From M55B132 sp964508895 (GTDB taxonomy: Bacteria; Bacteroidota; Bacteroidia; Bacteroidales; B18-G4), in NCBI GenBank assembly GCA_964508895.1, contig CAZDWF010000001.1:22659-86658 (forward strand): a stretch of DNA of 64,000 bases, read 5' to 3'. The translations under genes were made by a program, and so were the position numbers. Shown here one piece after another: positions 18,055 to 26,218 of the stretch. Below the pieces are notes generated by a model. It saw only the letters and a list, made by a program, of their open reading frames with translations, was not told the DNA's origin and made no database searches. Position 1 is the stretch's first letter; the number at the start of each line of letters is the position of its first letter.

Positions 18055-18210
18055 ATGGAATCAATTTGCATAAGGTGTGGAAAAGCATTTGAATCAGATA
18101 CATTGGATATAGATCTGTGTTTGCAATGCGACAATGAACTAGTCGACCTGGAAAGTGACGATGATGATGGATTTATTGAATTAACTGATGATATAGCAGA
18201 TGGTTATTAG
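18055..18210 (+). CDS. small acidic zinc-ribbon-like protein
   Basis: This 51-residue protein starts at the ATG at 18055, not at the earlier in-frame non-ATG codons that run through the heptamer array. It has two CxxC pairs (CIRC near residue 5 and CLQC near residue 23) spaced as in a small zinc ribbon. A strongly acidic tail (LESDDDDGF) follows. It has its own consensus promoter upstream and a strong terminator downstream, which supports a real gene. I do not recognise a specific family or function. It is divergent from the cysteine desulfurase gene. Confidence 0.7.
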   Translation: MESICIRCGKAFESDTLDIDLCLQCDNELVDLESDDDDGFIELTDDIADGY

Positions 18211-18217
18211 AGAGATT

Positions 18218-18264
18218 AGTTCGTAGTTTATAGTTCGTAGTAAGACATCAGATGTAAGATATAA
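18218..18264 (+). repeat. degenerate heptad-phased tract
   Basis: AGTTCGT, AGTTTAT, AGTTCGT and AGTAAGA follow each other in strict 7-bp phase from 18218. Weaker heptads (CATCAGA, TGTAAGA) continue the phase up to the terminator at 18266. Confidence 0.6.
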
Positions 18265-18265
18265 T

Positions 18266-18295
18266 AAAAGCCCTGCGCTGAAGCGCAGGGCTTTT
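18266..18295. terminator. bidirectional intrinsic terminator
   Basis: A perfect 13-bp stem (AAAAGCCCTGCGC paired with GCGCAGGGCTTTT) encloses a TGAA loop. It has an A run on one side and a T run on the other. It sits between the convergent zinc-ribbon and acyl-CoA synthetase genes and can serve both. Confidence 0.93.
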
Positions 18296-18303
18296 GTATT
18301 TCT

Positions 18304-18317
18304 ATGAACTATGAACT
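18304..18317. repeat. two-copy ATGAACT heptamer overlapping a stop codon
   Basis: ATGAACT occurs twice in tandem. The second copy and the edge of the first cover the stop codon and last codons of the acyl-CoA synthetase gene (minus strand). Confidence 0.5.
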
Positions 18318-20090
18318 GGTTTCAACGTTATAAATTTCATCAATTATATGCTTATATTGATCGCTAAGAACCTTACGTTTAAGTTTGAGTGTTGGTGAGA
18401 GTTCTCCGGTAGCAGGCGACCATTCCTTACACACCAACCTGATCCTTTTTATTTGTTCAGTTTGTCCGAGGCGCTTATTCGCCAGATTTATCTCATGCTG
18501 GACTTTCTTAATAATTTCCGGTAATTTAATTAGTTCTTCATTATCACGAAAATGCAATTTAAGCTTACTTGCAAAATAATGAAGTTCGTTGAAGTTTGGA
18601 GAGATCAGTGCACTTGCAAACTTCTGGTTTTCACCTATCACCATTGCCTGTTCAATTGTCCTGGATTCTTTAAGGATATTTTCTATCACCTGAGGAGCAA
18701 TATATTTTCCTGCAGAAGTTTTAAACATTTCTTTTTTCCTGTCGGTGATCTTCAGGAATTTATTATCCACCAGGATACCAATATCGCCAGTGTGCAGCCA
18801 GCCATCCTCAATTACTTCTTTAGTTTGCTTTTCATCTTTATAATAACCCATCATCACATTTGGGCCTTTGCATAATATTTCTCCATCTTTTGCAATCTTA
18901 ACTTCAACACCTTTAAGTATTGGTCCTACGGTACCAAACATAACCGTATCTTTGGACCGAGGGTCATTTACTGCTATTACCGGGGAAGATTCTGTAAGAC
19001 CATATCCTTCATAAACAGGTAATCCTGCAGCCCAGAATATTTTAATCAGGCGCACCTGCAATGCAGAGCCTCCTGATACCATAAGTTGAATATTTCCACC
19101 CAATCCCGCACGCCACTTGCTGAATATTAGCTTATTGGCAAGTGCAAGTTTTTTCCTGTATAAATATCCTTTATTCAGCTCATAATTTTTCGCAACATTT
19201 ACTGCCCAGAAGAATATTTTCTTCTTCATTCCGGGTAAATCTTTCCCTTTTGTGATAATACTATCATAAACTTTTTCAAGCAATCGTGGAACAGTATTAA
19301 AAGCATGAGGTTTGATCTGTTTGATAAACTCACCGATCCTGGCCAGGTTTTCAATATAGTAAACACTTACCCCTTTTATTTGATAAGTATATATCATCAT
19401 GCGTTCATAAACATGACACAATGGAAGGAAACACAACACTCTCTTAGTATGGTCTAATGGCAGGATTTCGCTACTTGCCAAGGCATTACTGAGAATGTTA
19501 TTATGAGACAACATTACTCCTTTTGGATTTCCTGTCGTACCTGAAGTATATATTAATGTCAGGAGATCATCCTTTTTTATATCCTTTTTTATCTCTTCAA
19601 CTTTATCTTTGTATTTATCCCTGTTTTTCTTTCCTAATTCAACAACATCCATCCAATATTTTTCCCCTTCAATATCATTGAATGTATATACCCCTTTGAG
19701 TTTTTTAACCTTGCTTAAAACAGGCTTGATCTTTTGCAACAGGGGCTTATCAGAAATAAAAAGGTATTTTGTTTCAGAGTGGTTCAGAATATATTCCTGA
19801 TCTTCAGCACTAAGTGTTGGATATATTGGCACATGTACGGCTCCAATTTGTGCCATTCCCATATCTATAAAATTCCATTCAGGACGATTGGATGAGATTG
19901 TGGCGATATTATCACCTTTTTTTACACCCAGTTCAAGTAATCCGTAACTTACATCATTTACATATTCAAGGTAGTCTTTACCTGAATATTTTATCCACTT
20001 TTCATTTTCATTCTTTGAAAAAACATCTTCTTTATCAGCATAAGTATACTTATAAAGCTCAAGGATATCGAATAATCTTGTAATATTCAT
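18309..20090 (-). CDS. long-chain acyl-CoA synthetase (AMP-forming)
   Basis: This 593-residue member of the ANL superfamily activates long-chain fatty acids to acyl-CoA via acyl-AMP. The P-loop-like motif YTSGTTGNPKGVMLSH is near residue 185. YEGYGLTESSP follows around residue 365, and the hinge region WLHTGDIG with the DRKKEMFKTSAGKYI segment near residues 425-455 completes the signature. The last three residues come from a heptamer repeat that overlaps the stop codon. It is monocistronic, with its own TATATTTG promoter box and a shared terminator. Confidence 0.93.
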   Translation of the reverse strand: MNITRLFDILELYKYTYADKEDVFSKNENEKWIKYSGKDYLEYVNDVSYGLLELGVKKGDNIATISSNRPEWNFIDMGMAQIGAVHVPIYPTLSAEDQEYILNHSETKYLFISDKPLLQKIKPVLSKVKKLKGVYTFNDIEGEKYWMDVVELGKKNRDKYKDKVEEIKKDIKKDDLLTLIYTSGTTGNPKGVMLSHNNILSNALASSEILPLDHTKRVLCFLPLCHVYERMMIYTYQIKGVSVYYIENLARIGEFIKQIKPHAFNTVPRLLEKVYDSIITKGKDLPGMKKKIFFWAVNVAKNYELNKGYLYRKKLALANKLIFSKWRAGLGGNIQLMVSGGSALQVRLIKIFWAAGLPVYEGYGLTESSPVIAVNDPRSKDTVMFGTVGPILKGVEVKIAKDGEILCKGPNVMMGYYKDEKQTKEVIEDGWLHTGDIGILVDNKFLKITDRKKEMFKTSAGKYIAPQVIENILKESRTIEQAMVIGENQKFASALISPNFNELHYFASKLKLHFRDNEELIKLPEIIKKVQHEINLANKRLGQTEQIKRIRLVCKEWSPATGELSPTLKLKRKVLSDQYKHIIDEIYNVETSS

Positions 20091-20107
20091 AATTGCAGCG
20101 TTTTAAA

Positions 20108-20115
20108 CAAATATA
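20108..20115 (-). promoter_or_regulatory. -7 promoter element of the acyl-CoA synthetase gene
   Basis: The reverse complement is TATATTTG (TAnnTTTG), with an ATTG about 18 bp upstream. The ATG is 18 bp downstream. Confidence 0.55.
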
Positions 20116-20147
20116 AGGAAATAATTGTATTTACAATGCAGAAAAGA

Positions 20148-21035
20148 TCACCCGATAGACATATCAGTATCGAAAAACACCCTGTTAGACGGCCTTCCTT
20201 TGTTCACTCCTTTAATAAGGCTATTCACACATTCAGGGATATCTTCATGATATCCACCTTCCAGGATAGCAAATACATTTCCGAAATTATTTCTGATCCT
20301 GTATCCGCATTCATAGTAAGCATCCAATGTGTATTTCAGCCCGAGTAATTTGTCTTTATAATAACCATCAAATCCTGCAGAGATCCCAATTGTATCAGGT
20401 TTGAACTCTATGGCTTTTTTAATTATTATATCAATGACTCTCAGGAATTCCTTATCACCACTTCCGGCAATAAGCGGAAAATTAAATGTATAGCCTTTTC
20501 CTTTTGCTGCACCTAGTTCCAAAGGACTTCCTGTAAATGGGAAAGCATGCATTTGATGTATTGAGCAGAACATCACCTGATCTGATTCGTAAAAAATTGA
20601 TTGGGTGCCATCTCCATGATGGCCATCAATATCAATTATTAAAACTTTTCTTCCTTTATTAGCCAGGTACTGCGCAGCAATTGCCATATTGTTGAAAATA
20701 CAAAAACCTGAAGTTTTATCCCTGAATGCATGATGACCTGGTGGGCGTATCACTGCAAAATCTCCATCTAATGCAGCCTGAACTGACAGACCTACTGCTG
20801 TTTTAGCAGCCTCGTAGGTTTCATGAGAAAGTTGTACTTCTGCAACTATCTCATTATTATCGCATGCTTTGTGAATATAATTAATATACTCCTGCGAATG
20901 AACCAGGCCAATGAATTGTTCTCCATCAATGTCAAGGTCCTCATGGTCATCAGAAAATGCTTTTATCCTGTAATTTCCCTCTAAATTACTAGCAATATTA
21001 TGATCTAAAAACTTTTTGTTAAAGAGAACCTTCAT
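20148..21035 (-). CDS. histone deacetylase-family deacetylase (AcuC/class II-like)
   Basis: The 295-residue zinc-dependent amidohydrolase keeps the family core: RPPGHHAF, GFCIFNNMAIAA, the metal-binding DIDGHHGDGTQ block, an SIHQ segment and a C-terminal EGGYHED. In bacteria such enzymes deacetylate acetyl-lysine on proteins (for example acetyl-CoA synthetase), acetylpolyamines or other small amides. The substrate here is unknown. The upstream acyl-CoA synthetase gene downstream of it is suggestive but not proof of a link. A consensus promoter box lies 37 bp before the start. Confidence 0.88.
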   Translation of the reverse strand: MKVLFNKKFLDHNIASNLEGNYRIKAFSDDHEDLDIDGEQFIGLVHSQEYINYIHKACDNNEIVAEVQLSHETYEAAKTAVGLSVQAALDGDFAVIRPPGHHAFRDKTSGFCIFNNMAIAAQYLANKGRKVLIIDIDGHHGDGTQSIFYESDQVMFCSIHQMHAFPFTGSPLELGAAKGKGYTFNFPLIAGSGDKEFLRVIDIIIKKAIEFKPDTIGISAGFDGYYKDKLLGLKYTLDAYYECGYRIRNNFGNVFAILEGGYHEDIPECVNSLIKGVNKGRPSNRVFFDTDMSIG

Positions 21036-21071
21036 GCACTATAGCGATTTTCAATGGGATAAAAATAATGG

Positions 21072-21079
21072 CAAAGGTA
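21072..21079 (-). promoter_or_regulatory. -7 promoter element of the deacetylase gene
   Basis: The reverse complement is TACCTTTG, an exact TAnnTTTG match, 37 bp upstream of the start codon. The -33 region would lie inside the heptad inverted repeat that starts at 21086. Confidence 0.5.
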
Positions 21080-21085
21080 TAAAAA

Positions 21086-21175
21086 ATGCATATTGCACAA
21101 TGCAAATCAAAAATTTAAAATCTATTCGAAATTTACTTTTTCAATTATTAATTTGCATTGTGCATTTTGCAATTT
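21086..21175. repeat. heptad-phased inverted repeat
   Basis: The left side reads ATGCATA, TTGCACA, ATGCAAA in 7-bp phase. The right side reads GCATTGT, GCATTTT, GCAATTT. Positions 21094-21107 and 21151-21164 form a perfect 14-bp inverted repeat with a 43-nt spacer. The right end overlaps the stop codon of the S9 peptidase gene. Confidence 0.75.
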
Positions 21176-23318
21176 AAAGGTGATCCTGGAAGTACTTCAC
21201 AATCTTCTGATTTAGATGTAATCTATCCATTCCACGCACTCCATGCCCATGTCCCGGATAAACAAAATAATCAACCTGAACACCATCTTTAATGAATTGA
21301 TCGATAAGATCAAGGCTATGTTGCCAGACACATACCGGGTCGGCAGTACCATGAATTATTAAGAGATCACCGCTAAGATTCTTGGCATGGTTTAGAGTAC
21401 TTGCATACTTATATCCTTCAGGATTATCTTCAGGTGTATCCATATACCTTTCTCCATACATAATTTCATAGTATTTCCAATCAGTAACAGGTCCTCCTGC
21501 AACACCAACCTTATAAATTTCAGGTGCTTTGAGCATCAGGGAAATTGTCATAAACCCACCATAGCTCCATCCCTGGACACCAATACGATCAGCATCAATA
21601 TAATTGAGTGTTTTTAAATATTCAACACCCTTAAGCTGATCATCAATTTCCACCGTACCCATATTTCTGTGCACTTGATTTTCAAAACTAAATCCACGGT
21701 TAGCGGATCCCCTGTTATCTAAAGTAAATACAACATATCCCTGTTGAGCATAATAGTTTAGCATTAAGCCCGCAGCTCCAAGCCATGTATTTCTAATCAG
21801 CTGTGCATGTGGACCACCATAAACATAAATCATTACTGGGTATTTCTTTTCAGAATTAAAATCCACAGGTTTGATCAAACGACAATACAGATCGTCTCCA
21901 TTTTCAGCTTTAATAGTGAAAATTTCCATTTCCCCAAGTTTGTAATCTTTCAATGGATCTTCATCTGTTAAAAGTTTTTGTAATATTTTTCCTTTAGTGT
22001 CAACAACCATATACTCCCGGGCCATGGTGGTATCACTAAATATATTGATAAAGTATTTACCATTTTTATTCAATATCGCTCTGTTTGAGCCATTCTTTGG
22101 AGAGATCCTGACAATTTTATTATTCTTCAGATCAAGTGAGTAGGCATCATTATTCAGCGGACTTTCTTTAGTTGCGGTAAAAAACAGTTTAGAATCTTTA
22201 GGATTGCTTCCCTGTAATCCTGTTACTATCCAATCACCTTTAGTAAGCTGTTGTATTAGGTTTCCTTCAATATCATACAAATACAAATGCTGATACCCAT
22301 CTCTTTCGCTGAACCAAACAAAAAGCTCAGGTTTTGTTTTCAGGAAATACATATCATGTTCAGGTTCAACCCAGGTTTCATGTTGTTCTTCAAATAATGT
22401 TTCAATAAATGCACCAGTCTGAGCATCATATTTATTAAGTTTCATATGATTTTGATCCCTGTTTAAAACAGCAATATATATATACTTCTCTTTTGGCCCC
22501 CAGCTAACACATGTAAGATACTGATCAGCCGGTTCGCCTGTTTTAACAAAAATTGTTTTTCTCTCTGCCAGATTATAAATTCCAAGAGTAACTTCCTCAC
22601 TGGTCATCCCTGCCATTGGATATTTTATTGGATCTGGCTCAGCAATCCTTTTATTAATATCAACAATTGGAAAGTCAGATACCATAGATTCATCCTTCCT
22701 GTAAAATGCAAGGCAGGACCCTTTGGGTGACCAGAATAAACCCCCGTTTATCCCGAATTCATTTCTGTGAACAGATTGCCCACAAATAACTTCCTTATTT
22801 TCTTCATTGGTAACCTGAATTTGCTGTCCTTCTATTGCTATGAAAACATTATTTTCAATAGTATAAGCAATAGCAAAGGTATTATCCTGAATTTCAATAT
22901 TAGCAGCATCATCTTCATAGGAGTTCATCTCACGCAATTGCATGAGTTTAAAATCATAGACAAATAATCTATGATTATGCCTGAACATGCAGATATTGTC
23001 ACCCAGCCATTTTAACCTGGGCATGTATTTTAAACTGTCTTCTTCAATCTTACTCAAGACAGAGTTAAGGTCATCCATTGAGAAAATAGTATCTCTATCC
23101 ATTGATTTAGCTTTACCGCTAATAACATCCTTCCCGTTCACATAAGCAAAGTAGTCGCTTTCTCCCATCCATGCAAGATTAGAAAGATATTCGGCATATA
23201 ACTCTCCTCTTTGTCCGAATGTAACATCTTCAATTGTAAACAACTTTTCCTGGCTAAAAAGCAATGCAGGGATTACTCCAATAGTAATAATTAGTAAAAA
23301 GGTGCAAATTTTCTTCAT
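21174..23318 (-). CDS. S9 family peptidase (dipeptidyl peptidase IV type), secreted
   Basis: The 714-residue enzyme has a signal peptide (ends near LFSQ), an eight-bladed DPP IV-type beta-propeller and a C-terminal alpha/beta hydrolase. The catalytic triad is visible: S585 in GWSYGGFM, D660 in HGTADP and H692 in GHGHGVRG. It is expected to release X-Pro or X-Ala dipeptides in the periplasm. It begins 17 bp after the stop of the upstream unknown gene on the same strand, so it is probably part of a longer transcript from the GGGP synthase gene. Confidence 0.93.
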   Translation of the reverse strand: MKKICTFLLIITIGVIPALLFSQEKLFTIEDVTFGQRGELYAEYLSNLAWMGESDYFAYVNGKDVISGKAKSMDRDTIFSMDDLNSVLSKIEEDSLKYMPRLKWLGDNICMFRHNHRLFVYDFKLMQLREMNSYEDDAANIEIQDNTFAIAYTIENNVFIAIEGQQIQVTNEENKEVICGQSVHRNEFGINGGLFWSPKGSCLAFYRKDESMVSDFPIVDINKRIAEPDPIKYPMAGMTSEEVTLGIYNLAERKTIFVKTGEPADQYLTCVSWGPKEKYIYIAVLNRDQNHMKLNKYDAQTGAFIETLFEEQHETWVEPEHDMYFLKTKPELFVWFSERDGYQHLYLYDIEGNLIQQLTKGDWIVTGLQGSNPKDSKLFFTATKESPLNNDAYSLDLKNNKIVRISPKNGSNRAILNKNGKYFINIFSDTTMAREYMVVDTKGKILQKLLTDEDPLKDYKLGEMEIFTIKAENGDDLYCRLIKPVDFNSEKKYPVMIYVYGGPHAQLIRNTWLGAAGLMLNYYAQQGYVVFTLDNRGSANRGFSFENQVHRNMGTVEIDDQLKGVEYLKTLNYIDADRIGVQGWSYGGFMTISLMLKAPEIYKVGVAGGPVTDWKYYEIMYGERYMDTPEDNPEGYKYASTLNHAKNLSGDLLIIHGTADPVCVWQHSLDLIDQFIKDGVQVDYFVYPGHGHGVRGMDRLHLNQKIVKYFQDHL

Positions 23319-23335
23319 GATCTGGCTTAGATTAA

Positions 23336-23914
23336 TTAGTTAGTAATTTCAAATTTATAATCATCGATATTTTCCATTTGTAACTCGCTTACATATACAT
23401 AAAATGGAATTGTAAGAGGTATATCAATATATATGTATGCAGTATTCGACCACTGGTTAAAGTCTTCCATATTCGGAACCTGCCAGTTAAGAGATTTTTT
23501 AAATAACTCTTTCTCATTTTTATCTCTAATGGTAATCGTGTACCATTTAGTATTAGCAGCATCCTGATTATTCCTTTGAATGAAAAGAACAATAGCTCCA
23601 CCCTGAGCCATCTGTTTATATTTATTTACTTCCTTAGTTGTTTTCTTTTCACTCCAGGATGATTTACTGGCCTCTTCATTCGTTTCTTCAATTATTTGAT
23701 CAAGGGTTTGGTAAGCAACATTTGTGATAGGTATAAAGAGATTATTATCTGAAGTTCTGTCATAATCTTCTCCAAAAATTCTGAGCACATCATGCCCAAA
23801 GATCTTAACACTATGATCATTCGGCCATATACGTGTGTAAAGGGCCTGGTCATCCTGCGCAAAAGAGAATATTGTGACAAATAAAAGTACTGCTGTCAGA
23901 TATTTTTTGATCAT
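23336..23914 (-). CDS. secreted protein of unknown function, paralogue of the upstream gene
   Basis: The 192-residue protein has a signal peptide (ends at SFAQ). I do not recognise a family. It aligns along its length with the product of the next gene upstream: W[SN]E...KY....AQGGA, then ...KW[YF]...IIR and a final IPFYVYV.../DYKFEI segment match the paralogue's AQGGALDIFI, KWFFVIIR and LPFFVYLN/DFKFEV. It has no cysteines that would suggest disulfides. The fold looks alpha/beta with a C-terminal beta strand pair. It is placed between the paralogue and the S9 peptidase in a likely operon. Confidence 0.75.
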   Translation of the reverse strand: MIKKYLTAVLLFVTIFSFAQDDQALYTRIWPNDHSVKIFGHDVLRIFGEDYDRTSDNNLFIPITNVAYQTLDQIIEETNEEASKSSWSEKKTTKEVNKYKQMAQGGAIVLFIQRNNQDAANTKWYTITIRDKNEKELFKKSLNWQVPNMEDFNQWSNTAYIYIDIPLTIPFYVYVSELQMENIDDYKFEITN

Positions 23915-23943
23915 GGTTCTTATATTTATTATGTTTAAAAATT

Positions 23944-24016
23944 GATACCAGATGTCTGATCCCGTATCCCTGCATCATTCAATTCACAGTTCACTGTTCA
24001 CCGTTCACTGTTCACT
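23944..24016. repeat. heptad-phased tract entering a coding sequence
   Basis: The tract runs in 7-bp phase from GATACCA, GATGTCT and GATCCCG to near-perfect copies GTTCACT, GTTCACC, GTTCACT, GTTCACT (23989-24016). The last units form the stop codon and the final codons (VNSER) of the unknown-function gene at 23998-24600. Confidence 0.8.
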
Positions 24017-24600
24017 TCAAACTTAAAATCCGACAAATGATCACTAAGCTTATCATTCAGGTAAACAAAAAAAGGCAATCCCTGATATGTATCAAGATAA
24101 ATTCTTTTATAATTCCACCAGCCATTACCTTCCGGCATCTCGGGTGCCTGATATCCCAATTGTATCTCACTGATTTTCTTTTCCTCCATATTCCTTATAA
24201 TTACAAAGAACCATTTGAAGTTAGCACGGCTTTCATTGTATCTGCTAATAAATATATCCAGGGCTCCACCTTGGGCAATTTCTTCATAATGCCTTATTTT
24301 CTCTTTTATTTCTTCTTCATTCCAGTTCTCTTTTTCTCCCTTCTCTTCAATTTCATTCAAAAGATCATTAAAAGAACTATAGGAGATACTTGTGATGGGG
24401 CCAAAATTCATGTGTCTGTATTTGCCTGGCTGCTCTCCAAATAGTTGAGTAATATTATATCCGTTAATACTCTTAACATCATTATCCAACCAGGGCCTTT
24501 CTGTTAATGTCGGATCTATTAATGTTATATCTTCCTGTGAGATTGAATCAATTGAAAGCAATCCCACAAGCAATGCTGCAAATATTAGCTTCGCCTTCAT
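23998..24600 (-). CDS. secreted protein of unknown function, paralogue of the downstream gene
   Basis: The 200-residue protein has a signal peptide (ends near SIS-Q, about residue 22) and the same domain as the 192-residue paralogue downstream (shared AQGGA, KW..., FVY and F-KFE positions). Its last five residues are encoded by a GTTCACT heptamer array, so the C terminus appears to have been altered by repeat growth. The paralogue ends earlier with KFEITN. It lies 31 bp downstream of the GGGP synthase gene. Function is unknown. Confidence 0.75.
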   Translation of the reverse strand: MKAKLIFAALLVGLLSIDSISQEDITLIDPTLTERPWLDNDVKSINGYNITQLFGEQPGKYRHMNFGPITSISYSSFNDLLNEIEEKGEKENWNEEEIKEKIRHYEEIAQGGALDIFISRYNESRANFKWFFVIIRNMEEKKISEIQLGYQAPEMPEGNGWWNYKRIYLDTYQGLPFFVYLNDKLSDHLSDFKFEVNSER

Positions 24601-24631
24601 AGTAATAATTTTAAGGTTACTATTTTGATAA

Positions 24632-25357
24632 TTATAACGAGTGCTTAATGGAAGAAATTTCCTCTATCAATGCAAGTTTTTTCTGAATAGCATTACCAAC
24701 AACTATCAGATCTGCTCCTGCATTGTATATTTCACTGGCTATTTCGGGGGTGCGTATTCCACCTCCAACAAAAAGAGGTACTTGAATATTGCTTTTTACC
24801 ATTCTGATCATTTCGCAAGAAACACTTTCCTTGGCTCCGCTACCACCATCAAGATAGATAACCTTAAGACCAAGCATTTCCCCTGCGAGAGCAGTACATA
24901 CAGCAATTTCATCTTTATCATGAGGTATTGGCATAGAATGGCTCATATATGAAGCAGTGGTAGGTCGACCACTATCGATAAGCATGTATCCTGTTGGGAT
25001 TATTTCTAATCCTGAAGCCTTTAAATAAGGAGCGGCAATTACATGACTTCCAATCAGCATTTCCGGATTTCTCCCGGATATTAAAGATAATAATAGGATT
25101 GCATCAGCTTTGGGATTAACCTGCATGGTGCTACCTGGAAAAAGGATAATAGGCTTATTGCAATTCTTTCTAAGTACATCAATTGTATCATTCAGATGGT
25201 CTTCAAGGAGCAAACTCCCACCTAGAAATACAATATCAACATTATTATCCTGAATAGACTTAGCAACAGTTTCGATATCTTTCCCTGCGATTTTATCTGG
25301 ATCGATCAGGACAGCGAATTTCTTTGAATTCCCATATATTTTATCATAAATGCTCAT
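24632..25357 (-). CDS. geranylgeranylglyceryl phosphate synthase-like (PcrB/GGGPS group II)
   Basis: The 241-residue (beta/alpha)8 prenyltransferase joins glycerol-1-phosphate to a polyprenyl diphosphate. This is the first step of archaeal-type ether lipids, and homologues are widespread in Bacteroidota. Signatures are the N-terminal LIDPDK, FLGGSL, LFPGSTMQV, YLDGGSGAKE and the phosphate-binding VGGGIRTPE...VVGNAI. The lipid made in Bacteroidota is not fully established. The gene lies between a PPTase gene and the paralogous unknown-function pair, all on the minus strand. Confidence 0.9.
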   Translation of the reverse strand: MSIYDKIYGNSKKFAVLIDPDKIAGKDIETVAKSIQDNNVDIVFLGGSLLLEDHLNDTIDVLRKNCNKPIILFPGSTMQVNPKADAILLLSLISGRNPEMLIGSHVIAAPYLKASGLEIIPTGYMLIDSGRPTTASYMSHSMPIPHDKDEIAVCTALAGEMLGLKVIYLDGGSGAKESVSCEMIRMVKSNIQVPLFVGGGIRTPEIASEIYNAGADLIVVGNAIQKKLALIEEISSIKHSL

Positions 25358-25383
25358 TCGTATAAGCTATGATTTGGATACTA

Positions 25384-25416
25384 CAAACTTAAATAATTTT
25401 TAAATATAATTACAAA
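25384..25416 (-). promoter_or_regulatory. promoter of the GGGP synthase operon
   Basis: The reverse complement of 25384-25391 is TAAGTTTG, and that of 25413-25416 is TTTG, 21 bp apart. This fits the Bacteroidota -33/-7 arrangement. The ATG is 27 bp downstream of the -7 box. Confidence 0.6.
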
Positions 25417-25487
25417 TACTAATCTAAATCAAATACTAATTTTTATTCTTTCTTTATTAATTCCTGTTGTTAATTGTGAAGATAAAG

Positions 25488-26120
25488 CTACTCGGCCAGA
25501 TAAACAAGCATATAATCTTCAAGTTGCTGATAGGTCAGTATATAGTTTTTGAGTTGATCATTTGTCAATATTTTTCCTGATAAAGTTCCTTTTTTCTTCA
25601 CTTCGAAAGGGTCAATTATGATATGCTCCCTGAAGTCGAGTTTTCTAAAGCCATATAACTTGTAAAGAGCTTCTTTAGCACACCAGTATGTACACAATGA
25701 TCTTAATTCCTGCCTCTTATCAATACTCTGTAATTCTTTATCAGATAAGAACCTGTCTTTTACCCTTATCAACCTTTCACTGGCCTTTTCAATATCTATT
25801 CCAACATTTTTACTATCACTAATAATTGCAGAAGCATAATCATACGAATGCGATACAGATAAGTGTGCTTTCACATCCTGAAAAAATGGTTTGCCATCTT
25901 CATTATATATTACTATTCCACCTTGGGGGTATATTTCTTTTATAAGCAAACGGCTTGAAAGCCATTGCTTTTTCCGGTTCTCCACCAGGAATTTTTCATA
26001 ATATTTATTTTCATCCAGCGTGAAATCAAAATTCTCTTCAAGCCATTTAAGGCTCTCATCAATGCGCCAGGTCCCGACAACAAAACCTTTGTCTTTCTGT
26101 TCTTTAAATATAAGAGGCAT
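25488..26120 (-). CDS. 4'-phosphopantetheinyl transferase (Sfp-type)
   Basis: The 210-residue enzyme transfers phosphopantetheine from CoA to carrier proteins. The Mg-binding motif VGIDIE is near residue 105 and the second motif, WCAKEALYKLYG, near residue 150. The N-terminal half carries the RKKQWLSSRLL segment common to family members. It is divergently oriented to ahcY across a 98-bp promoter region. No polyketide or peptide synthetase is nearby, so acyl carrier protein is the likely substrate. Confidence 0.9.
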   Translation of the reverse strand: MPLIFKEQKDKGFVVGTWRIDESLKWLEENFDFTLDENKYYEKFLVENRKKQWLSSRLLIKEIYPQGGIVIYNEDGKPFFQDVKAHLSVSHSYDYASAIISDSKNVGIDIEKASERLIRVKDRFLSDKELQSIDKRQELRSLCTYWCAKEALYKLYGFRKLDFREHIIIDPFEVKKKGTLSGKILTNDQLKNYILTYQQLEDYMLVYLAE

Positions 26121-26136
26121 AGGTATATATCTTATG

Positions 26137-26144
26137 CAAAAGTA
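26137..26144 (-). promoter_or_regulatory. -7 promoter element of the PPTase gene
   Basis: The reverse complement is TACTTTTG, matching TAnnTTTG, 17 bp before the ATG. The -33 region overlaps the ahcY promoter on the other strand. Confidence 0.45.
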
Positions 26145-26167
26145 ACCAAAATTAATGATAAGGTAAC

Positions 26168-26198
26168 TTTGATAGAATGAGTAAATTATCTACCTTTG
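26168..26198 (+). promoter_or_regulatory. promoter of ahcY
   Basis: TTTG at 26168-26171 and TACCTTTG at 26191-26198 are separated by 19 bp, the best Bacteroidota promoter match in the window. The ATG is 21 bp downstream. Confidence 0.7.
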
Positions 26199-26218
26199 CA
26201 GGCCTTAAATGATAAACA

